The notes beneath the pieces were generated by a model. The model saw nothing but the letters and a program-made list of their open reading frames with translations. It did not search any database and was not told the origin of the DNA. From an uncultured Sphingomonadaceae bacterium (GTDB taxonomy: Bacteria; Pseudomonadota; Alphaproteobacteria; Sphingomonadales; Sphingomonadaceae): a stretch of 5,448 nt of DNA. Both the position numbers and the translations under genes were made by a program. Each line of letters starts with the position of its first letter. Within the stretch, counting starts at the first letter, position 1. Below, one piece after another: positions 1 to 3,988 of the stretch. Location of the stretch: positions 1-5,448 of the forward strand of contig CAKZSF010000008.1 of assembly GCA_937920575.1 (NCBI GenBank), given 5' to 3'.

Positions 1-890
1 TAATAGCTGTCATTCCATTGCAAGGAGACGTCGATCCCGATGCCGTCCTTGTCCGCTGACACGGCGATCGGCTCTGCCACCAGCGGTTGTTTGTTGCGAT
101 CAAGATATTTGACGAAGGCGGCGATCCCGCCTTCGTAGAACAGATCATGCTCTTTCGGCTCTTCGCCGCGGTTGTCGCGCAGCAGAATGCGCACGCCGGA
201 ATTGAGGAACGCGAGCTCGCGATAGCGATGCTCCAACTTCTCAAAATCGAATTCGGTCACATTTTTGAATGTGTCGTGGCTCGCCATGAAGGTCACACGG
301 GTGCCCTTCTTATGTCCATTATCATCCGGATTCTGATCAACCTTGGGTGCATCACCGCGAATTTCGAGCGAGTTGACCGCATCGCCATGCTCGAAACGCA
401 TCCAATGCTCTTTGCCGTCGCGCCAGATAACCAGCTCCAGCCATTCGGACAGCGCGTTCACAACCGAAACGCCCACACCGTGCAGACCACCGGAAACCTT
501 GTAGGCGTTGTCGTCCGACGTGTTCTCGAACTTACCACCGGCGTGCAGCTGGGTCATGATAACCTCGGCCGCCGAAACACCCTCTTCCTTGTGCATGCCC
601 ACAGGAATCCCGCGGCCATTGTCTTCGACCGAGACGCTGCCATCGGCGTTCAGCTCGATCAGAACGAGGTCGCAATGGCCCGCCAGAGCCTCATCAATCG
701 CGTTGTCCGACACCTCGAAAACCATGTGATGCAGGCCAGAGCCATCATCGGTGTCGCCGATATACATTCCGGGCCGTTTGCGAACCGCATCCAGCCCTTT
801 CAGAACCTTAATCGAATCCGCGCCATACTCGCCCTGCATTTTCTCGGGCTGAGAGCTGTTTTGAGGTGTTTCAGAAGTGTTCTCGTCCAT
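1..890 (-). CDS. gyrB: DNA gyrase subunit B, N-terminal part (runs off left edge)
   Basis: GyrB is the ATPase subunit of the A2B2 type II topoisomerase that introduces negative supercoils in the cytoplasm. The 296 visible residues cover the GHKL ATPase domain and the start of the transducer domain. Visible motifs are [10 protein letters not shown] (37-46), [11 protein letters not shown] (58-68; Glu59 is the expected general base and Asn63 the Mg ligand), EDNGRGIP (89-96), the lid LHAGGKF (115-121), [15 protein letters not shown] (133-147), and GTRVTF (196-201). The stretch [16 protein letters not shown] near the edge fits GyrB rather than ParE. From memory of E. coli GyrB, the ATP lid is about four residues longer ([10 protein letters not shown]). 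The start at 890 is preferred over an in-frame ATG at 896-894, because no good Shine-Dalgarno precedes either and the promoter-like elements would place the 5' end exactly at 890. The C-terminus lies outside the window. Confidence 0.96.
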   Translation of the reverse strand, partial: MDENTSETPQNSSQPEKMQGEYGADSIKVLKGLDAVRKRPGMYIGDTDDGSGLHHMVFEVSDNAIDEALAGHCDLVLIELNADGSVSVEDNGRGIPVGMHKEEGVSAAEVIMTQLHAGGKFENTSDDNAYKVSGGLHGVGVSVVNALSEWLELVIWRDGKEHWMRFEHGDAVNSLEIRGDAPKVDQNPDDNGHKKGTRVTFMASHDTFKNVTEFDFEKLEHRYRELAFLNSGVRILLRDNRGEEPKEHDLFYEGGIAAFVKYLDRNKQPLVAEPIAVSADKDGIGIDVSLQWNDSY

Positions 891-896
891 GCGCAT

Positions 897-925
897 TATA
901 TAGGCGCGCGCGCCTTGTTTCCCAA
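897..925 (-). promoter_or_regulatory. Probable gyrB promoter for a leaderless mRNA
   Basis: On the minus strand a -35-like TTGGGA (925-920) is separated by exactly 17 bases from TATATA (902-897). Six bases then follow to the A of the gyrB ATG at 890. Normal -10 to +1 spacing therefore puts the transcription start on the start codon, giving a leaderless mRNA. This agrees with the lack of a convincing ribosome binding site. A perfect TATAAT also exists two bases downstream (900-895), with a longer 19-base spacer. This is sequence inference only; the -35 matches 4 of 6 consensus positions. Confidence 0.5.
902..915. repeat. 14-bp perfect palindrome with (GC)5 core in the gyrB promoter spacer
   Basis: AGGCGCGCGCGCCT is self-complementary over all 14 bases, and bases 904-913 alternate strictly G and C. 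It fills most of the spacer between the proposed -35 and -10 of gyrB. Alternating GC is the classic Z-DNA-prone sequence, which forms more easily under negative supercoiling. A protein-binding palindrome is an equally simple explanation. Confidence 0.7.
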
Positions 926-949
926 GCGAAACGGACTTTGAGGGGGCGC

Positions 950-958
950 TTATCCACG
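950..958 (+). promoter_or_regulatory. DnaA-box-like nonamer upstream of gyrB
   Basis: TTATCCACG matches the TTATCCACA consensus at 8 of 9 positions. It lies about 25 bases upstream of the proposed gyrB -35. A second 8-of-9 site (TTATCCGCA) is at 1443-1451, just before the acyl-CoA synthetase. Two single near-matches 490 bases apart do not make an origin, and chance is possible. Confidence 0.25.
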
Positions 959-994
959 CTTGGTTTTACAGCGCAAATTTCGCCGGCAACGCCA

Positions 995-1034
995 CAAAGT
1001 AAAGCGGCTGCCTCGCGTTAGCGAGACAGCCGCT
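995..1034 (-). terminator. Intrinsic terminator of the candidate sRNA
   Basis: A 14-bp stem (1034-1021 with 1016-1003) closes on a TAAC tetraloop and is followed on the minus strand by TTTACTTTG. At position 1026/1011 the minus-strand RNA forms a U-G wobble, whereas the plus-strand RNA would have an A-C mismatch. The stem is therefore fully paired only in the minus direction. The U tract is interrupted, so termination may be moderate. It could also end a longer transcript that begins at the small ORF upstream. Confidence 0.7.
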
Positions 1035-1122
1035 CTTGGGGGCTGGAATGCGCCGCTTGGAGGACCAGCGCATTTCGTGCATCCGGGACTGGAGATAGGG
1101 GGGAGAGGTCGTCCCGGTGCAC
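995..1122 (-). ncRNA. Candidate small RNA with three hairpins and C-rich anti-Shine-Dalgarno loops
   Basis: Read on the minus strand, hairpin 1 pairs 1122-1111 with 1089-1077 (12 bp: GTGCA plus CCGGGAC, one bulged base at 1082). Its 21-base loop contains CCTCTCCCCCC. Two bases later hairpin 2 pairs 1074-1068 with 1053-1047 (7 bp, AATGCGC), with TCCTCC in its 14-base loop; part of that loop could form a 3-bp TGG/CCA mini-stem. A single-stranded linker with CCCCC follows (1046-1035), then a 14-bp terminator hairpin. C-rich loops complementary to ribosome binding sites, ending in a terminator, are known from alphaproteobacterial sRNAs such as the alpha-r14/MmgR (suhB) family, CcsR and GsrN. Membership in any of these is not established here. 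The predicted length is about 128 nt. An open frame of 61 codons through the region ignores this structure and is not supported. Confidence 0.65.
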
Positions 1123-1126
1123 TGGG

Positions 1127-1155
1127 GAAATAAGAAAGACAGGCCGGACATTCAA
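1127..1155 (-). promoter_or_regulatory. Possible promoter of the candidate sRNA
   Basis: On the minus strand TTGAAT (1155-1150) is followed after 17 bases by TATTTC (1132-1127). This would start transcription at about 1120-1122, right at the first base pairs of hairpin 1. The -35 has 4 and the -10 only 3 of 6 consensus matches, so the main support is the fit between predicted start and structure. No GGAAC/CGTT-type EcfG promoter was seen at this position. Confidence 0.35.
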
Positions 1156-1218
1156 ATGTGAAAATACCACTTTGAGTTGCATTTATCGCAACAAAGTCAC
1201 GGCTCGTCGGAAGGCGCC

Positions 1219-1302
1219 TTAGACCAGCGCCGGACTGAGCATGATGCTGCTGATGCCGGTGGCGATAGCGAGGACGATTGCGTTGTTGAAAAGCTTGATC
1301 AT
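1219..1302 (-). CDS. Small hydrophobic 27-residue peptide, probable single-pass membrane micro-protein
   Basis: The ORF starts MIKLFNNAIVLAIATG and ends LSPALV before TAA. A strong Shine-Dalgarno AAGGAA sits 8 bases before the ATG. One Lys near the N-terminus is followed by some 20 residues that are nearly all Ala, Ile, Leu, Val, Gly and Ser. This is the pattern of a single transmembrane helix with the N-terminus inside, or of a signal-anchor. There is no cysteine lipobox. I do not recognise the family. It is on the same strand as the candidate sRNA, 97 bases upstream, with no strong terminator between, so the two might share a transcript. A small hydrophobic peptide could be a type I toxin, a regulator of a membrane complex, or a chance ORF. 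No antisense RNA to it was found. Confidence 0.5.
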   Translation of the reverse strand: MIKLFNNAIVLAIATGISSIMLSPALV

Positions 1303-1310
1303 GAGTTGAG

Positions 1311-1316
1311 TTCCTT
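1311..1316 (-). promoter_or_regulatory. Ribosome binding site of the 27-residue ORF
   Basis: AAGGAA lies 8 bases upstream of the ATG at 1302. It is the clearest Shine-Dalgarno in the left half of the window and the main reason for calling the short ORF real. Confidence 0.55.
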
Positions 1317-1472
1317 GTGTTTCATTCGGGGGTATGTGTTGTTGATGCACAGGAGTTCGCGTTGTTCGCTGATTGCGTTACGCTGCGTTTGGTCAAGTGA
1401 TTGAATGACAGTGATCGGATTTACCGATTTTAGGCAGTCGACTTATCCGCATGCCGCCTTATTCACGAGGCT
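1317..1472. other. Divergent intergenic region between the micro-protein and the acyl-CoA synthetase
   Basis: This stretch must carry the promoters for the leftward small ORF and the rightward synthetase. A -35-like TTGACC (minus, 1396-1391) and TTGAAT (plus, 1401-1406) are present, but neither has a good -10 at 16-18 bases. ATCGG-attta-CCGAT (1414-1428) is a 5-bp inverted repeat that could bind a regulator. No gene is seen here. Confidence 0.4.
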
Positions 1473-3011
1473 ATGGGACCGGAGACAATCGAAGAGCAGC
1501 TGAGCGAAACATACGGCTCATTCAGCGATATATTGGCGAATTGGGCCGCCGTTCAGCCTGAAATGATCGCAATGCGGGATGACACGGCCGCAATCAGCTG
1601 GGCCGAAATGGTCAGCCGGATCGAACGGCTTGCCGCACGCTTACAGCAAACCGGGCTGAAACAAGGCCAATCGGTGGCGATCCTTGGCACCAGTTGCATC
1701 AATTATGCGCTGGTCTTCCTCGCCGCTGTGCGCGCAGGCGGCGTGGCCGCGCCCCTCACGACCAGCGCGAGCAAGGACCAGCTGAGCGGAATGGCAGCCG
1801 ATAGCGGCGCGCAGCATCTGTTCATCGATGCTGCCAAATCCGCGGAACTCGGTGACGGCTTCGCGAAGGGGCTGACGCATATTGCTCTGGAGGATATCGA
1901 CGGTTGGATGGCGCCCGAGGGCAGCACTGCTGCGCCATTCACGCCTGCCAAATCCGATCATTTCAACATCATCTATTCCAGCGGCACCACCGGCATTCCC
2001 AAAGGTATCGTCCATTCACACGCAATGCGCTGGGTGCAGTTTGCCCCCTCGGCAGAGGCCTATCGACGCAACACTGGTGAAGTGCGCTCGCTCGCCTCCA
2101 CACCGCTCTATTCGAACACCACGATGGTTGCCTTCCTGTCGTGCCTGCTGGCCGGCGGCACGCTGACCATTATGGGCAAGTTCAACACGCTGCGCTGGCT
2201 GGAGATTGCCGAGCGTGACCGGATCACGCTGACCATGCTGGTGCCGGTGCAATATCAACGGCTGATGGCGGAGCCCGAATTTGATCGGTTCGATCTGTCC
2301 TCGCTCCGCATAAAATACTGCACTTCCGCGCCCTTCTCTGCCGAGCTGAAGGCCGAAGTGCTGCGCCGCATGCCCGGCGGATTGATCGAGATATACTCAA
2401 TGACCGAAGGCGGTGTGGTGTGCTTGCTCTACGCCCATGAACACCCCGACAAGCTCCACACAGTGGGCCAGCCGGCCCCCGGCAGCCGGCTCAAAGTGCT
2501 GGATGATGATGACAATCCGGTCGCGGCAGGGGAAGCTGGCAATCTGATCGGCATCGGGCCCGCAATGATGGCAGGGTACAAAAACCAACCCGGCAAAACA
2601 CAGGAAGGTTACTGGACCGACCCGCAAACCGGCACGGTGTGGCAACGTATGGGCGATATCGGGCGGGTGGACTCAGGCGGCTTTGTCGAATTGGTCGGCC
2701 GCGCCAAAGATATGATCATCTCGGGCGGCTTTAACATCTATCCGGTTGATCTGGAGGATGAGCTCCTGAAAGAGGCCGATGTGATCGAGGCAGCGGTGGT
2801 CGGCGTACCCAGCGAACGGTGGGGAGAAACTCCAGTGGGCTTTGTCGTTTTGGCAGAGCGCGCGCGATCGCCTGAGGAGATTTGCGGCGCGGTGAACGCA
2901 CGGTTGGGCAAGACCCAGCGCCTGTCAGAACTCCACGCGATTGCCGAGATGCCGCGCAGCCATATTGGCAAGCTGCTCAAAACCGAATTGCGCGCGAGCA
3001 TCGCGACCTAG
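1473..3011 (+). CDS. AMP-forming acyl-CoA synthetase (class I adenylate-forming enzyme, ANL superfamily)
   Basis: The enzyme activates a carboxylic acid with ATP to an acyl-adenylate and then transfers the acyl group to CoA; it is probably cytoplasmic. The 512 residues match the usual family length. Core motifs are present in order: P-loop YSSGTTGIPKG (168-178), YSMTEGG (308-314), GDIG with the ribose-binding Asp395, hinge GRAKDMI (409-415), GGFNIYPVDLEDEL (418-431) and, near the C-terminus, PRSHIGK (494-500), where Lys500 is the expected adenylation lysine. All key residues look intact. The substrate cannot be read from the sequence: it fits neither AcsA length nor an obvious aryl ligase signature, so a fatty or other organic acid is the best guess. 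Only GAGG two bases before the ATG resembles a Shine-Dalgarno, but no better in-frame start precedes it and the N-terminal fold requires this region. It is transcribed alone and converges on the PEP-CTERM gene. Confidence 0.93.
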   Translation: MGPETIEEQLSETYGSFSDILANWAAVQPEMIAMRDDTAAISWAEMVSRIERLAARLQQTGLKQGQSVAILGTSCINYALVFLAAVRAGGVAAPLTTSASKDQLSGMAADSGAQHLFIDAAKSAELGDGFAKGLTHIALEDIDGWMAPEGSTAAPFTPAKSDHFNIIYSSGTTGIPKGIVHSHAMRWVQFAPSAEAYRRNTGEVRSLASTPLYSNTTMVAFLSCLLAGGTLTIMGKFNTLRWLEIAERDRITLTMLVPVQYQRLMAEPEFDRFDLSSLRIKYCTSAPFSAELKAEVLRRMPGGLIEIYSMTEGGVVCLLYAHEHPDKLHTVGQPAPGSRLKVLDDDDNPVAAGEAGNLIGIGPAMMAGYKNQPGKTQEGYWTDPQTGTVWQRMGDIGRVDSGGFVELVGRAKDMIISGGFNIYPVDLEDELLKEADVIEAAVVGVPSERWGETPVGFVVLAERARSPEEICGAVNARLGKTQRLSELHAIAEMPRSHIGKLLKTELRASIAT

Positions 3012-3051
3012 ATTGCGGCCACGCAGCACCATCGGTTTGCCAGCCGCCACG

Positions 3052-3077
3052 AAAAAGGGCGACCAACTGGCCGCCCT
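3052..3077 (-). terminator. Intrinsic terminator of the PEP-CTERM gene
   Basis: The stem 3077-3069/3064-3056 (9 bp, AGGGCGGCC on the minus strand) has an AGTT loop and is followed by TTTTT (3056-3052). One pair is a G-U wobble in the minus RNA but an A-C mismatch in the plus RNA. It is therefore best suited to the leftward gene, whose stop lies about 40 bases upstream. It may also weakly stop the rightward synthetase transcript, which has CTCTTA after the hairpin. Confidence 0.75.
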
Positions 3078-3083
3078 CTTATG

Positions 3084-3101
3084 CCGGCAAATGCATGCCG
3101 G
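3084..3101. terminator. Second short hairpin in the convergent intergenic region
   Basis: CCGGCA-aatgca-TGCCGG forms a perfect 6-bp stem with a 6-base loop. On the plus strand it is followed by AATTGTGTTGT, so it may help end the synthetase transcript. There is no real U tract, so it may only stabilise 3' ends. Confidence 0.35.
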
Positions 3102-3117
3102 AATTGTGTTGTACCGC

Positions 3118-3690
3118 TTAGGCAGCAGCGACTTTCCGGCGACGGAAGCGACCGAATGCCAGCAGGCCGAGCGCCATGCCGAACAGACCCAGAATGCCTG
3201 GCTCTGAAACCGGAGTGCCCGAAGTACCCGAAGTGCCCGAAGTGCCCGAAGTCGATGTAGTCGAGCTGGTGAGCGTTGTGCTTGAGCCCTTGCCGTCAAA
3301 ATCGAACGTAGCGCCCGCGCTATCACGGCCATACATCCACAAGAACGAATAGGAATCGCCCAGACGGAACTGGGTGTGCTTGGGGCTGCTGGACCAATAG
3401 GCGTCGTATTGAGTTCCAAAGCGCGTGAAAGTGCCGCTCAAGGAATCCACTGCATAGGTGGTGCCCCAAGTGCTCAGATCAGGCTGCCAATTGGCAAGAT
3501 CAGCGTCATTCATCACCAGATCGATGTTGGCACCGGTCCATGTGGCGGTCATCGCATCGGTATCAATCGTTACCGTCGCGTCACCGATACCGTTGCTGAT
3601 ATTGGTGTCATATGTGTAAATTGCTGCAGTCGCAGCGGTGGCGCCGATGACGCCCAAAGCTGCTGCAGATGCAAGAATTGTCTTGTTCAT
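3118..3690 (-). CDS. PEP-CTERM sorting-domain protein (exosortase substrate)
   Basis: This is a secreted protein of 190 residues. The N-terminus MNKTILASAAALGVIGATA is a Sec signal peptide, with likely cleavage after Ala22 or Ala23. The core (24-135) is acidic and rich in Asp, Thr, Tyr and Trp; it has no domain I recognise. A Ser/Thr/Gly-rich linker (136-160) includes GTSGTSGTSGT. The C-terminal signal is VSEPG (161-165), a hydrophobic helix ILGLFGMALGLLAFG, and the basic tail RFRRRK. This is the PEP-CTERM tripartite signal with Ser in place of the usual first Pro. Family knowledge says exosortase (XrtA-type) removes such a tail at the inner membrane while the protein is exported to the surface or extracellular matrix. 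The frame is open 32 codons further upstream, but the start at 3690 has AGGGGA five bases before it and begins the signal peptide. It is monocistronic, divergent from the TPR lipoprotein and preceded by a sigma-54-type promoter. Confidence 0.9.
   Translation of the reverse strand: MNKTILASAAALGVIGATAATAAIYTYDTNISNGIGDATVTIDTDAMTATWTGANIDLVMNDADLANWQPDLSTWGTTYAVDSLSGTFTRFGTQYDAYWSSSPKHTQFRLGDSYSFLWMYGRDSAGATFDFDGKGSSTTLTSSTTSTSGTSGTSGTSGTPVSEPGILGLFGMALGLLAFGRFRRRKVAAA
3212..3253 (-). repeat. 9-bp tandem repeat encoding Thr-Ser-Gly
   Basis: Four units of GAAGTGCCC (plus-strand reading; units 3212, 3221, 3230 and 3239, with single-base differences in the first two) plus a partial fifth encode repeated TSG directly before the sorting signal. 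As the unit is a multiple of three, copy-number slippage would change linker length without a frameshift. Confidence 0.85.
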
Positions 3691-3695
3691 TCTAA

Positions 3696-3701
3696 TCCCC
3701 T
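3696..3701 (-). promoter_or_regulatory. Ribosome binding site fixing the PEP-CTERM start
   Basis: AGGGGA lies five bases upstream of the ATG at 3690. The more distal in-frame ATG at 3786 would overlap the sigma-54 promoter and would place 32 non-signal-like residues before the signal peptide, so it is discarded. Confidence 0.75.
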
Positions 3702-3770
3702 GTTCACGACCGACATCCGTTTCAGCGCACGATCTCGTTTGCTCGGCAGGATGCCACACGGTCGTACACA

Positions 3771-3785
3771 GCAGGAAATGTGCCA
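3771..3785 (-). promoter_or_regulatory. Sigma-54 (RpoN) -24/-12 promoter of the PEP-CTERM gene
   Basis: The minus strand reads TGGCACATTTCCTGC followed by T. Compared with the consensus TGGCACR-N4-TTGCW, only one position of the -12 element differs (CTGC), and the invariant GG and GC have the correct 10-base separation. Transcription would begin near 3759, leaving a leader of about 70 bases. PEP-CTERM/exosortase A loci typically encode a sensor kinase PrsK and a sigma-54-type response regulator PrsR, so the promoter class fits the gene. Confidence 0.7.
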
Positions 3786-3836
3786 AAAACTACAAATGCT
3801 TATTTTTCAGTTATTTATTCGTTAACCATGCTTCCT

Positions 3837-3850
3837 AAACACATCTGTTT
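3837..3850. promoter_or_regulatory. Inverted repeat, possible activator site for the sigma-54 promoter
   Basis: AAACA-catc-TGTTT is centred about 85 bases upstream of the predicted PEP-CTERM transcription start, the usual distance for a sigma-54 enhancer-binding protein. The DNA from here to the promoter (3781-3860) is clearly AT-richer than its surroundings, which suits looping or IHF. The arms are only 5 bp, so this remains tentative. Confidence 0.35.
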
Positions 3851-3889
3851 GTAAAGAATCCCGACCATTCTGCCCGGTTTTGGAGACGA

Positions 3890-3907
3890 AGCCGCCTGGC
3901 AGCCGCC
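3890..3907 (+). repeat. Short direct repeat in the divergent intergenic region
   Basis: AGCCGCC occurs twice, separated by TGGC. The middle also forms TGGC-agcc-GCCA. It has no known role and may be chance in GC-rich DNA. Confidence 0.25.
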
Positions 3908-3934
3908 AAAAATTCACCACTCCTTTACCGCCGC

Positions 3935-3963
3935 TTGATAACGCATTGTCGGATCAATTTTGT
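3935..3963 (+). promoter_or_regulatory. Weak sigma-70-like promoter candidate for the TPR lipoprotein
   Basis: TTGATA (3935-3940) is followed after 17 bases by TTTTGT (3958-3963), which matches only 3 of 6 consensus positions. The predicted start would be about 20 bases before the ATG at 3989. No convincing sigma-54 site faces this gene. Confidence 0.22.
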
Positions 3964-3988
3964 TGAGAAGAAAGCGAAACGGCGCGAC

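Noticed and set aside
87..941. Long plus-strand open frame of 284 codons
   Set aside because: It is antisense to the conserved gyrB reading frame, which has all GHKL motifs. Its own product has no recognisable features and it has no ribosome binding site.
966..1151. Minus-strand open frame of 61 codons across the sRNA region
   Set aside because: It has no Shine-Dalgarno, its composition is not protein-like, and it runs straight through three strong hairpins, including a terminator. The RNA structure explains the sequence better.
1219..1302. Type I toxin-antitoxin pair made of the micro-protein and the nearby RNA
   Set aside because: The candidate RNA is on the same strand and does not overlap the peptide gene. 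Apart from a short UCC/GGA match there is no extended complementarity to its ribosome binding site.
1300..1326. Eight-codon leader ORF (MKHKELNS) whose TGA overlaps the micro-protein ATG
   Set aside because: The ATGA overlap looks like translational coupling, but the leader has no ribosome binding site of its own and contains the downstream gene's Shine-Dalgarno. It is most likely chance.
1473..3011. Assignment of the synthetase to the exosortase A-associated acyl-CoA ligase family
   Set aside because: The neighbourhood is suggestive, but the residues show only general ANL motifs and the gene is not in an operon with exosortase genes. An HMM comparison (TIGR03098) would be needed.
2925..3419. 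Minus-strand open frame of 164 codons spanning the convergent intergenic region
   Set aside because: It overlaps the 3' ends of both supported genes and their terminator. Its Arg/Ala/Leu repeat stretch is merely the TSG tandem repeat read in another frame.
3376..3825. Plus-strand open frame of 149 codons antisense to the PEP-CTERM gene
   Set aside because: It is the shadow of a gene with a clear signal peptide and sorting tail. It would read through the sigma-54 promoter and has no start signals.
3881..3895. Possible plus-strand sigma-54 promoter for the TPR gene (TGG...GC)
   Set aside because: Only the GG and GC dinucleotides fit; CAC and TT of the consensus are missing, so it is expected by chance in GC-rich DNA.
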